From CAIPFQ01 sp964641775 (GTDB taxonomy: Bacteria > Chlamydiota > Chlamydiia > Chlamydiales > SM23-39), in the NCBI GenBank assembly GCA_964641775.1, contig CAZXLK010000066.1, forward strand, positions 1 through 8,127: a stretch of DNA of 8,127 nucleotides. Direction: 5' to 3'. Below, one piece after another: positions 1-7,007 of the stretch. The position numbers and the translations under genes are program-made. Under the pieces are notes generated by a model. It saw only the letters and a list, made by a program, of their open reading frames with translations, had not been told where the DNA came from and searched no databases. Position 1 is the first letter of the stretch; the number at the start of each line of letters is the position of its first letter.

Positions 1-24
1 TCTCAGAAGTAACAAGGAGGTTAC

Positions 25-1602
25 ATGAAAAGAATTTTCATGACTTTAGTAGCAATGTTTTTGATTTCACACTCATTTGGAGAAATAACTTGGGGAGCTC
101 CGACAACTTTGTCCACAGCTTCTATCAATGCATCTGATCCTAAAATTGTAGTTGATCCCAGTGGCAATACAACTGCCGTATGGATAGAAAATGGAGTAAT
201 TATTGCCAACAATTTGCCCTTGAATGGCTCATGGGGCATGGCTGCTTCCATTTCCGGATCAAGTTCCTCTAAACCGCAACTAGGTGTTGATGGATCGGGA
301 AATGTAACTGCAGTTTGGCTGGAGAGCGGAGTTGTAAAAACTGCAACATTTTCCGGTGGGTCATGGTCAGCTGCATCGGCTCTATCCGGTTCTGGCGCAT
401 CAAATCCTTCTCTTGCAATAGATTCTACGGGAGATATCTCCGTCATCTGGGTGCGAGGAGGGTTTATTGAAGGGCAAATCAAGCCTGCCGGAGGCTCTTA
501 TACTCTAACTAGTGTGCTTTCAACAGCGAATTCGGACAACCCTCATGTTTCTATCGGTTCCAATGGAAATATTTTAGCTGTTTGGCATAGTAGCAATTCA
601 GGACAGGATTTAGTTTTCTCATCGACTGCTACTGCATCTAATGGAGTCTGGGGTGCGGCAAAATCCATTTCCCCGGTAGGTCTAGCTGCTCTTAGCTTAA
701 ATTACCCAAAGGGATCTGTTGATTCACATGGAAATGGCTACGCAATATGTTATCGATATACTCTACAATCGGGCAATTATCTCAATGTTTCTGTTTTAGC
801 TTCGACCTTATCTGCAAGTTCCGGGAATTGGTCTCCGATTCCTTCGCTCTTATCGCAGGGCGGCACTACAAATCCTGCGGATTTATCAAGTAAGATCCTT
901 GCTGATGCAGATGGCAATGCGATTGCTTTATGGTCATCTTCATTCGATAATTCATCATTTAGTATTCAAAGTGCATCTCAGTCTGCCGGAGGAACCTGGA
1001 CATCGTCAACCGATGTATATGGTCTCAATCTTTATGCATTCCAAGCCGATATGGCCGTGAATTCTTTGGGAAGTCTTGTCAGTGCAGCGATGTATTTCGA
1101 TGGAAGTACGATTTCAATCTCTTCTTTTGAATCGGATATTTCCGGTCCTTTTTTAGGGGTTTGGTCAACGCCTGCCACAATCTCTTCCGGTTCCAATAAC
1201 GGTTTTCCAAAAATACATACATCTTATACTGCAGGCCTAAATCAAATAAATGGCGCTGCTATTTGGATCGAAGAGATAGCCGGGACGATCACGGTGCAAG
1301 CAACCGTTGGAAGTCTAGCAACTTTGGATCCTCCAACCAATGTCACAGCATCTCAAGCGCTCACTGATTTTGGCGTCTATCAAGATTATACGAATACGTT
1401 AACATGGACTGCGAGTACGTCTCCCAATTTATTTGGCTACTCAATATTTCGAAATGGCATTCATCTGACAGATATTGGGGCAAATCAAACTCTTGAGCTG
1501 ATCGAACACAATCAACTTCCGGCCACCGGCTCCATCACTTATGGAGTTGTAGCCATTGATAATTTTGGAACTGAAAGTCCAGTAGCAACAACAACACTCT
1601 AA
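25..1602 (+). CDS. Exported beta-propeller-repeat protein with C-terminal fibronectin type III domain
   Basis: The start is fixed by a perfect AAGGAGG at 14-20, four bases before the ATG. Residues 1-19 form a signal peptide (Lys-Arg, a hydrophobic stretch, then S-F-G) with likely cleavage before Glu20, so the protein should leave the cytoplasm. Residues 38-414 carry about eight copies of a repeat with core D/N-P-x-x-x-V-D-x-x-G-N-x-x-A-V-W. Core tryptophans fall at 53, 98, 142 and 187 (45-residue spacing), then the repeats become longer and more degenerate up to W303 and W414. This pattern suggests a seven- or eight-bladed beta-propeller. Residues about 436-525 look like a fibronectin type III domain (P-P-T-N-V opening, L-T-W-T, G-Y-x-I-F-R-N-G, Y-G-V-V-A-I-D). 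No catalytic motif is recognised. An adhesive or glycan/protein-binding surface role is inference. It is probably co-transcribed with the downstream paralogue. Confidence 0.85.
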   Translation: MKRIFMTLVAMFLISHSFGEITWGAPTTLSTASINASDPKIVVDPSGNTTAVWIENGVIIANNLPLNGSWGMAASISGSSSSKPQLGVDGSGNVTAVWLESGVVKTATFSGGSWSAASALSGSGASNPSLAIDSTGDISVIWVRGGFIEGQIKPAGGSYTLTSVLSTANSDNPHVSIGSNGNILAVWHSSNSGQDLVFSSTATASNGVWGAAKSISPVGLAALSLNYPKGSVDSHGNGYAICYRYTLQSGNYLNVSVLASTLSASSGNWSPIPSLLSQGGTTNPADLSSKILADADGNAIALWSSSFDNSSFSIQSASQSAGGTWTSSTDVYGLNLYAFQADMAVNSLGSLVSAAMYFDGSTISISSFESDISGPFLGVWSTPATISSGSNNGFPKIHTSYTAGLNQINGAAIWIEEIAGTITVQATVGSLATLDPPTNVTASQALTDFGVYQDYTNTLTWTASTSPNLFGYSIFRNGIHLTDIGANQTLELIEHNQLPATGSITYGVVAIDNFGTESPVATTTL

Positions 1603-1620
1603 AAAAAAAGGTAAAAAACG

Positions 1621-3186
1621 ATGAAAAATATGATTATTGCATTCTTTACACTTCTCTGTACTTTATTGTACAGTCAGCCAACCCAATGGACTTTTCCGGC
1701 AACTACTCTTTCTACAGTTAATGTCAATGCGAGCGATCCTCGCATTGCCATGGATGGAAGCGGCAATGTTGTGGCTGTTTGGGTGGAAAATAATCTTGTG
1801 AAAAGCAATTCGAAATTGTTGAGCGGAAGTTGGGGGGCGGTTGCCACACTTTCAAACACGGGAGGATCGAGTCCGAGAGTTGTGATAGATGCCAATGGCA
1901 ACGCCACAGCGGTCTGGCTGGAAAATGGTGTTGTGAAAGCAGCCTCGAAAACCTTGATTGGAAGCTGGGGTTTGACGACATCGCTTTCAAACACAAATGC
2001 AGCCTCTCCGACTATTGCTGTGGATGCAGCCGGAGATGTCATTGCAGCGTGGACCAGGAGCGGTAATGTGGAAACTGCAACCAAACTCTTTGGGGCAGCT
2101 TGGCTAAACCATGTGACAATTACGGCAGGAGGAGCTGCACTACCCTCATTAGCCATTGGCGGCACAGGTTCGGGTTCTACTGCAGCTGTTGTGTGGCATG
2201 AGCCGCTCTCCGGAATCAATGTAGTCAAAGCGTCTACAAAATTGCTATCCGGCTCTTGGAGTACACCTACTGCGATCTCACCTGCAAATGTCAATGCAGG
2301 TTATGCGAGAGTGGCAGTTGACACGAATGGCAACGCAACTGCGATATGGTTTCAGTACAATGTGGTTGGATCAAGCTATACAGACGTTATGGTTCAAACT
2401 GCCGACCGAATTTCTGGCAGCATTTGGACAGCGCCTTTGACTCTATCCAAACCCGGCATTCGCAATCCGGCCAATTTGAGTTCCGGAATTTCTTATGACG
2501 GAAATTCAAATGCTCTAGCTGTTTGGACCACCTCTTTTGATGATGAACATATTTACATTCAATCTGCATCGAGAAGCCAAAACGACACCTGGTCATCGAA
2601 GCCTGTAAATATTTTGAATGGAAATTTATATGCCTTTTCACAAAAAACACATGTTAGCAATTTTGGAAACGCCGTATCCATCTTCATGTTTAATAATGGA
2701 GTGGATGTGATCATCCAAGCGTCTGAATCAGACATTTCCGGCTATATCGACGATGTATGGTCCGTTCCCATCAATATTTCACAAGGAAAGAATGCAAGTC
2801 CTTGGATGGCAACATCTGCAGTTGGCAATACTCTTTGCTCTGCTGCAATTTGGGTCCATTCAAACGGCACATACAATTCCATCAATGCAACTACGGGGGT
2901 AAAAAACTTGGTATCACCTCCAAGCAGCCTTTCGGTTACTCAAAATGTGAATAACTTTGGTGCTTTTAGCGAATACTACAATACGCTCAGTTGGAGCGCT
3001 CCAATGGATCCTAATGTCGTTGGATATGTCATCTATCGAAATGGTCAATTTTTACAACAAGTTGGCGCAAGTACACTCCAGATTACGGATCATAATCGCG
3101 TGCAAAATGGTTCTGTAAAATATGGAGTTGCTTCCATTAACGATGATGATATTCATAGTCAAATTGTAAGTATTTCTTTTCCCTAA
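1621..3186 (+). CDS. Tandem paralogue: exported beta-propeller-repeat protein with fibronectin type III domain
   Basis: This protein has the same architecture and nearly the same length (521 residues) as its upstream neighbour, 18 bases away with no terminator between them, so the two likely share an mRNA. Residues 1-18 form a signal peptide ending L-Y-S before Gln19. Repeat cores sit at 39-54, 84-99, 129-144, 174-192, 228-243 and 282-302, with weaker ones ending near 356 and 411. The first three are exactly 45 residues apart. The C-terminal domain (about 433-521) is fibronectin type III-like with L-S-W-S and G-Y-V-I-Y-R-N-G. Stretches shared with the paralogue include N-L-Y-A-F and E-S-D-I-S-G in the later blades. 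The Shine-Dalgarno is weak (AAGG at 1608-1611, inside a run that begins with nine A), so expression may be lower than that of the first gene or coupled to it. Function unknown; surface binding is a guess from fold and export signal. Confidence 0.85.
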   Translation: MKNMIIAFFTLLCTLLYSQPTQWTFPATTLSTVNVNASDPRIAMDGSGNVVAVWVENNLVKSNSKLLSGSWGAVATLSNTGGSSPRVVIDANGNATAVWLENGVVKAASKTLIGSWGLTTSLSNTNAASPTIAVDAAGDVIAAWTRSGNVETATKLFGAAWLNHVTITAGGAALPSLAIGGTGSGSTAAVVWHEPLSGINVVKASTKLLSGSWSTPTAISPANVNAGYARVAVDTNGNATAIWFQYNVVGSSYTDVMVQTADRISGSIWTAPLTLSKPGIRNPANLSSGISYDGNSNALAVWTTSFDDEHIYIQSASRSQNDTWSSKPVNILNGNLYAFSQKTHVSNFGNAVSIFMFNNGVDVIIQASESDISGYIDDVWSVPINISQGKNASPWMATSAVGNTLCSAAIWVHSNGTYNSINATTGVKNLVSPPSSLSVTQNVNNFGAFSEYYNTLSWSAPMDPNVVGYVIYRNGQFLQQVGASTLQITDHNRVQNGSVKYGVASINDDDIHSQIVSISFP

Positions 3187-3196
3187 TTTTTTCCAA

Positions 3197-3235
3197 AGAC
3201 ACCTCAGCTTAAGCTGGGGTGTCTCCTTTTTTTTT
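3197..3235 (+). terminator. Strong intrinsic terminator ending the propeller-gene pair
   Basis: A 12-bp stem (AGACACCTCAGC at 3197-3208 with GCTGGGGTGTCT at 3213-3224, one G-U pair) closes a TTAA loop. It is followed by CC and nine T (3227-3235). It begins ten bases after the stop codon of the second propeller gene and separates it from the downstream operon. Confidence 0.93.
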
Positions 3236-3237
3236 GA

Positions 3238-3266
3238 TTGCGAATTCTTTAAAAAATATTTAATAT
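3238..3266 (+). promoter_or_regulatory. Candidate sigma-70-type promoter for the five-gene operon
   Basis: TTGCGA (3238-3243, four of six matches to TTGACA) and TAATAT (3261-3266, four of six to TATAAT) are separated by exactly 17 bases. The spacer is A/T-rich. The pair lies directly after the terminator and leaves room for a leader of roughly 15-20 bases containing GAGGA (3281-3285) before the ATG at 3291. The location is logical; the boxes are only moderate matches. Confidence 0.45.
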
Positions 3267-3290
3267 ATACCCTTCTAAACGAGGAAAAGT

Positions 3291-4175
3291 ATGTGGAAAT
3301 ATCTCTTCTATTTGATCCTATTAGTCAATTTTGCGGAGTGTGATGTACAAAAGTCATACCGGAAGAAGCGGTACAACATCTCGATCTGTACACTCATTAC
3401 AGATGAAAATGAACCTTTAAAAGAGTGGATTGAATACCACCGGTTAGTTGGCGTCGATCACTTTTATATCTACTATAATGGAAGGAAAAAAGAGTCCACA
3501 AAGCAAGCATTGAAAGTGTTTCTCACATCAGGGATTGTCACTTTTATTCCTTGGCTTGAATCCTCGATGATCAGCCCCAAAACAGAAGGGCATATCTGGG
3601 CGCTCAGCACCCAAATACCTGCTTTCGAGAATGCGATCTACGTCCGGGCTGCGAGAGAAACCGAGTGGCTTGCCATTCTTAATCCAAATGAATTTCTCGT
3701 GCCGCCAAAAAACGATATGATCTTAGATGTTTTGCAAAACTACAAAAATTCCGCAGGAATTTACTTGTATAGTGATTGTTACGACAGCTCTGAAAAAGGT
3801 CAGTACAAAGAGCTTCTGATCGAAAATACCGAAATCATAGAACCGCCCGCTCTCGAAAATCCAAATAAAGAAGTAGTGAAGATGATTTTTAAACCGGCCC
3901 TTTGCAGAGGATTCAACTGGGCGCCTTACAAGTGCACCTTTAAAGGCGATGATCAAGCTGTGATGGTTCCTCGAAATGAGCTTAGGATCAATCACTATGC
4001 CTTTCGAGGCCAACTCTATATTGAAAATATCAAACGAACTCTTTTTGTAGACACTAAGGAACTTGCAGCCCGAGAGTTGTCAGATCTTTTAAAACAAGGG
4101 TATGCCATCACAGATCAAGATCAGGCCATTTTCCGATTCATTCCTGAACTGAGAAAAAAACTAGGCCTACTGTGA
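3291..4175 (+). CDS. GT92-like (DUF23-type) glycosyltransferase with signal-like leader and altered DxD motif
   Basis: The start is supported by GAGGA at 3281-3285. Residues 1-16 are strongly hydrophobic after W-K and resemble a signal peptide or signal anchor. The enzyme domain begins near residue 29 with I-S-I-C-T-L-I-T-D-E-N-E. It continues with E-W-I-E-Y-H-x-L-V-G-V-D-H-F-Y-I-Y-Y-N (45-63), the hallmark opening of GT92/DUF23 and related GT2-like enzymes. R-I-N-H-Y (232-236) and the ending D-Q-A-I-x-R-F-x-P-E-L-x-K-K-L (277-291) also match my memory of that family. The expected D-x-D-E-F-[IL]-x-P reads N-P-N-E-F-L-V-P-P (131-139), so both metal-binding aspartates are Asn. The family transfers sugars from nucleotide-sugar donors; donor and acceptor here are unknown. 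It is the first gene of an overlapping operon, its stop overlapping the next start as GTGA. Family call fairly secure, activity uncertain. Confidence 0.8.
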   Translation: MWKYLFYLILLVNFAECDVQKSYRKKRYNISICTLITDENEPLKEWIEYHRLVGVDHFYIYYNGRKKESTKQALKVFLTSGIVTFIPWLESSMISPKTEGHIWALSTQIPAFENAIYVRAARETEWLAILNPNEFLVPPKNDMILDVLQNYKNSAGIYLYSDCYDSSEKGQYKELLIENTEIIEPPALENPNKEVVKMIFKPALCRGFNWAPYKCTFKGDDQAVMVPRNELRINHYAFRGQLYIENIKRTLFVDTKELAARELSDLLKQGYAITDQDQAIFRFIPELRKKLGLL

Positions 4176-5086
4176 GGTTATTCCTCTTCTTGATTTATTG
4201 TTTTGCTCTCTCAGCAGAGATCGAAGACCATTACAAAAAGCTGGAGAATAAAAGAAAACCATCAACTTTTAGAGGGATCGATTACATCTATTTAATCAAC
4301 CTCGATCAAAGAAAAGAGAGGTGGATTGAAAGCCTAAAGCAGCTTGTGCCCTACGGCATCATTCCGCAAAGATTCCCTGCAATTTATGGCTGGAATTTAA
4401 AACCGGATGTTTTGACAGACATCGGTTTGAAATTTGCACCCGGAATGTGGACAGGAAAAGAAAATGTCATGGTATTTCCTCCTGAAAAAGAGGGTGAGCC
4501 CGATTTTATTTTTTTAAGCGGGAGTTGGAATGGAAAGGCCTGTTTTTCCGGCTGGACTGTCAAAGGGACAATTGGGTGCACCTTGAGTCATTTATCCGTG
4601 CTGAAAGATGCCTATGAATCGGGGTATGAGACGATTTGGATCTTGGAAGATGATTTTAACATTTTACAAAATCCCCATTTGCTCTCAGATCGCATCAGTG
4701 AACTGGACACATACGTAGGAAAAGATTCTTGGGATGTTCTGTATACAGATTATGATTATCTTGTGGTTGATCCAAACCAAGATATTTTGACCCAAGTCCC
4801 CTCTCTTTGGCGCCCCGACATGCCTTACCTGGATATTTCTTACATGGGAATTCACGTCTCAATAAGCGATCATCTAATGAAAATTGGCTCTCGAATGCGC
4901 GCCCATTCGATCATCTATCGAAGATGCGGCATTGAAAAGATTTTACAATTCTATCATACTTATTCAAATTTTTTGCCCTATGACCAAGAGCTTGCACTGA
5001 TTCCGGGAATGAATATGTTTGTAGTGATTGATTCCATTGTGAGCTACCAACAAGTAACATCAGACACAAGGTACAAATATTTTTAA
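4172..5086 (+). CDS. GT25-family glycosyltransferase (LPS/collagen-type) with signal-like leader
   Basis: It starts at GTG 4172, which overlaps the previous stop as GTGA; a weak TAGG lies at 4162-4165. This start gives an N-terminal leader (M-R-L-F-L-F-L-I-Y-C-F-A-L-S-A, likely cut before Glu16), which supports the choice. Family 25 landmarks appear in order: Y-L-I-N-L-D-x-R-K-E-R (40-50), the substrate loop G-T-I-G-C-T-L-S-H (132-140), I-L-E-D-D (157-161), T-D-Y-D-Y (192-196), H-S-I-I-Y-R (245-250) and L-P-Y-D-Q-E-L (268-274). GT25 enzymes transfer galactose or similar sugars from a nucleotide sugar to lipooligosaccharide in bacteria and to hydroxylysine of collagen in animals. The key acidic residues are intact, so it is likely active. 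At 304 residues it has a longer insert (about 85-130) between the first motif and G-x-I-G-C than I expect for compact bacterial members. Acceptor unknown. Confidence 0.88.
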   Translation: MRLFLFLIYCFALSAEIEDHYKKLENKRKPSTFRGIDYIYLINLDQRKERWIESLKQLVPYGIIPQRFPAIYGWNLKPDVLTDIGLKFAPGMWTGKENVMVFPPEKEGEPDFIFLSGSWNGKACFSGWTVKGTIGCTLSHLSVLKDAYESGYETIWILEDDFNILQNPHLLSDRISELDTYVGKDSWDVLYTDYDYLVVDPNQDILTQVPSLWRPDMPYLDISYMGIHVSISDHLMKIGSRMRAHSIIYRRCGIEKILQFYHTYSNFLPYDQELALIPGMNMFVVIDSIVSYQQVTSDTRYKYF

Positions 5087-5712
5087 TGCTCGATGCAAGT
5101 GAATATGTTGCTCCCATTGATTTGAGCATAAAAGTTGCAGCCTATGATGCCATGCAAGATCTTTCAGGATGGTGCAGCGAAAAAAAAGCTGCTGTTTTGA
5201 TTGATTTGATTCTAGAGGAAAAACCTCAAATCATTGTTGAAATCGGAGTGTTTGGAGGAAAATCCCTAATTCCAATGGCAATTGCCCTAAGAGAGTTAGG
5301 AAAAGGCTGCATCTACGGAATTGATGCATGGCGCTTTGAGGAGGCCATGTTCGGGCTTGACTTTTCTATCGATCGGATGTTTTGGAGCTGTCTTGATTAT
5401 AACTCCATCTACCAAAGTCTTTTAAGCAAAATATCAGATCTCAAATTACAGCCCTTTGTGATTCTGATTCAAAGCTCTTCTCAAGAGGCTTCTTTCATAA
5501 AGCCAATCGATCTTCTTCATCTCGATGGAAATCATTCAGATGAGATCTCTTTACTCGATGTAATAAAATGGACGCCATTCGTAAGAAAAGGCGGGCTTAT
5601 TGTCTTTTCAGATCCCGAATGCAAATCGCAGCAAAATGCAGTTCAGTGGTTAGACGAACATTGTCAAAAAGAAAAAAAAGAAGAATCCTTTGCCATTTGG
5701 AGAAAACCTTGA
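5086..5712 (+). CDS. Class I SAM-dependent methyltransferase (Methyltransf_24-like)
   Basis: The ATG shares one base with the previous stop (TAATG). The nearest Shine-Dalgarno-like AAGG (5068-5071) is 14 bases away, so translation probably depends on the ribosome finishing the upstream gene. The fold is read from I-V-E-I-G-V-F-G-G-K-S (50-60, SAM-binding glycine loop), I-Y-G-I-D-A-W (76-82, acidic residue for the ribose), D-L-L-H-L-D-G-N-H-S (142-151) and the strand G-G-L-I-V-F-S-D-P (169-177). The D-G-x-H motif resembles the metal-binding aspartate/histidine site of the sugar- and O-methyltransferases in this group; that assignment is from memory. Unlike the other four operon products it has no signal-like leader and should be cytoplasmic. 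Methylation of a sugar or nucleotide-sugar precursor would fit the neighbourhood but is inference. Length of 208 residues is normal for a single-domain enzyme. Confidence 0.82.
   Translation: MLDASEYVAPIDLSIKVAAYDAMQDLSGWCSEKKAAVLIDLILEEKPQIIVEIGVFGGKSLIPMAIALRELGKGCIYGIDAWRFEEAMFGLDFSIDRMFWSCLDYNSIYQSLLSKISDLKLQPFVILIQSSSQEASFIKPIDLLHLDGNHSDEISLLDVIKWTPFVRKGGLIVFSDPECKSQQNAVQWLDEHCQKEKKEESFAIWRKP
5699..5702 (+). promoter_or_regulatory. Ribosome binding site GGAG that decides a TTG start
   Basis: GGAG sits six bases before TTG 5709-5711, inside the last codons of the methyltransferase gene. The TTG overlaps the upstream TGA as TTGA and gives a protein beginning with a clean signal peptide. 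The alternative upstream ATG at 5568 would add 47 very basic residues encoded out of frame within the methyltransferase gene. Confidence 0.8.
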
Positions 5713-7007
5713 AGTGGATTTTTTGTTTTCTTTTTTGCTGTGCATTTGCAAGCTACGAAGAGTTTTACAAAAAAGCTAAAGAATTTGAAGAGAATAATAG
5801 CTGGGATGAAGCGCTTTATTGGTATTTAGAAGCCTTTCAGGAAAATTCACTAAAAGGAGAGCCTTTAAAAAGAATCGCGATGCACTATAGGCTGCAGGGG
5901 GCAAATGATCTTGCCTATCTATTTGCAAAATTTGGAACTCGCCTTGTTGGATCCGAACATCTTTTTGAAGAAGAGCTCTCCATTGTTGCCTATTACACTC
6001 CCTTTAAAAAAGATGGATATCAGGCTGCCGGTAATCTCATCCTAAGAAAACATTTCCCATATTATGTTCGCGATCAAACCTATCGAAACCTCCTTTTTTA
6101 TGTAGAGCCTCTTGAGGCAGAATATTTGGCTCTTCCCTTTGACCCCCCCCCTTCCTGGAATCCGATGAACCCCTCAATCCTCAAAACCAAAGAGGGCTAC
6201 AAAGTCATTTGCCGCGTTGTCAACTACACGCAAAAAGGGGCAAAAGATTTTAAAACCAAAGACCCTAGCGGGATTTTTCGCTCCCGCAATTTTATATTGG
6301 AGTACGATCAAAATTTTTCCTTAACCTCAAGTCAAGAAATCATCGAGACGAAAGAGAGAATACGAACTTGCTCTCCCCTTGTGCAAGGGCTGGAAGATTG
6401 CAGAATGATCGAATGGAAAAAAAAGGTGATGTTCACCTGCACAACAACAGATACAAATCCTACGGGAAATTTACAAATCTCTCTTTGCAATCTTGGAGAT
6501 GGACAAATCGAATCTCTGATTCCCCTCATTGGGCCTGATTTGAACCGCTGCGAAAAAAATTGGCTCCCGTTTATCCATGAAGAAAAGCCTCTTTTTATTT
6601 ATTCCTATGATCCTTTTGTCATCTACACACTAAATGGCAAAACTGGAGAACTTAAAACCTTCTTAAAAAAGGAGCCAAAAAACAATGATTTTTCCTCTTT
6701 TCGAGGATCAGCGGGTCCCATCCCTTTTGATCAGGGATATCTCATCTTGATTCATGAGATCGCCTATCTTCAAGAGTGGGAACGCGTTTATTTGCATCGA
6801 TTTTTGTACTTGAATGCAGATTTTGAAATTACCAAAGCGACATTGCCTTTTATTTTTAGACAGCAAGGAGTTGAATTTTGTACAGGAATGTGCTGGAACC
6901 ATGCAGAAAATAAAATTCTCTTAGGGCTAGGAATTGAAGACTCTGAAGCCTGGATTTGTTCGATAGATAAGAGTAGACTCTTTTCTCTTTTAAAAAACTT
7001 GCCATGA
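5709..7007 (+). CDS. Exported helical-repeat (TPR-like) protein fused to a GH130-like five-bladed propeller
   Basis: With the TTG start the product has 432 residues. Residues 1-14 form a very short signal peptide ending A-F-A before Ser15. Residues about 15-135 are helical and TPR-like (E-F-Y-K-K-A-K-E-F-E-E-N-N-S-W-D-E-A-L-Y-W-Y, then A-M-H-Y-R-L-Q-G). From about 140 the sequence becomes beta-rich with GH130-type landmarks: W-N-P-M-N-P-S-I-L (150-158), G-L-E-D-C-R-M (227-233, in place of E-D-P-R), E-K-N-W-L-P-F (282-288), R-G-S-A-G-P (332-337), H-R-F (363-365) and V-E-F-C-T-G-M (388-394). GH130 enzymes phosphorolyse or hydrolyse mannosides; I recall the Asp of E-D-P-R as the general acid, and it is kept here (D230). 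Actual substrate unknown, and a glycosyltransferase-like role of similar TPR fusions cannot be excluded. A nine-C tract at 6143-6151 lies at the domain junction. The stop overlaps the next ATG (ATGA). Confidence 0.8.
   Translation: MKWIFCFLFCCAFASYEEFYKKAKEFEENNSWDEALYWYLEAFQENSLKGEPLKRIAMHYRLQGANDLAYLFAKFGTRLVGSEHLFEEELSIVAYYTPFKKDGYQAAGNLILRKHFPYYVRDQTYRNLLFYVEPLEAEYLALPFDPPPSWNPMNPSILKTKEGYKVICRVVNYTQKGAKDFKTKDPSGIFRSRNFILEYDQNFSLTSSQEIIETKERIRTCSPLVQGLEDCRMIEWKKKVMFTCTTTDTNPTGNLQISLCNLGDGQIESLIPLIGPDLNRCEKNWLPFIHEEKPLFIYSYDPFVIYTLNGKTGELKTFLKKEPKNNDFSSFRGSAGPIPFDQGYLILIHEIAYLQEWERVYLHRFLYLNADFEITKATLPFIFRQQGVEFCTGMCWNHAENKILLGLGIEDSEAWICSIDKSRLFSLLKNLP
6143..6151 (+). repeat. Nine-C homopolymer tract inside the TPR/GH130-like gene
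   Basis: Nine consecutive C encode Pro146-Pro148, just where the helical part gives way to the propeller. This is the longest C or G run in the window. Loss of one C leads to TGA at 6166-6168; gain of one leads to TAA at 6251-6253. Either event removes the whole propeller domain. The tract is a candidate slip site; variability is not shown by this single sequence. Confidence 0.7.

Noticed and set aside
21..482. 153-residue minus-strand frame opposite the first propeller gene
   Set aside because: Same shadow effect from repetitive + strand coding sequence; composition is low-complexity and no start signal is visible.
136..585. Sialidase-type Asp boxes in the propeller repeats
   Set aside because: The core is D-x-x-G-N-x-x-A-V-W, without the S/T-x-D-x-G-x-x-W spacing of a true Asp box, and no sialidase catalytic residues were seen.
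1674..2294. 206-residue open frame on the minus strand inside the second propeller gene
   Set aside because: It mirrors the codon pattern of the repeats on the + strand, lacks a ribosome binding site and has no recognisable domain. The + strand protein has a clear paralogue.
3291..3341. Lipoprotein signal in the GT92-like protein because of Cys17
   Set aside because: The residues before the Cys are F-A-E; Glu at -1 and Phe at -3 do not fit a lipobox.
5568..5708. N-terminal extension of the TPR/GH130-like gene from ATG 5568
   Set aside because: The added residues are the methyltransferase gene read in another frame. The TTG at 5709 has a good ribosome binding site and starts a signal peptide.
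6417..6424. Eight-A run in the TPR/GH130-like gene as a second slip site
   Set aside because: A and T runs of this length occur several times in the window (for example 5671-5679 and 7392-7399) and are expected at this base composition.
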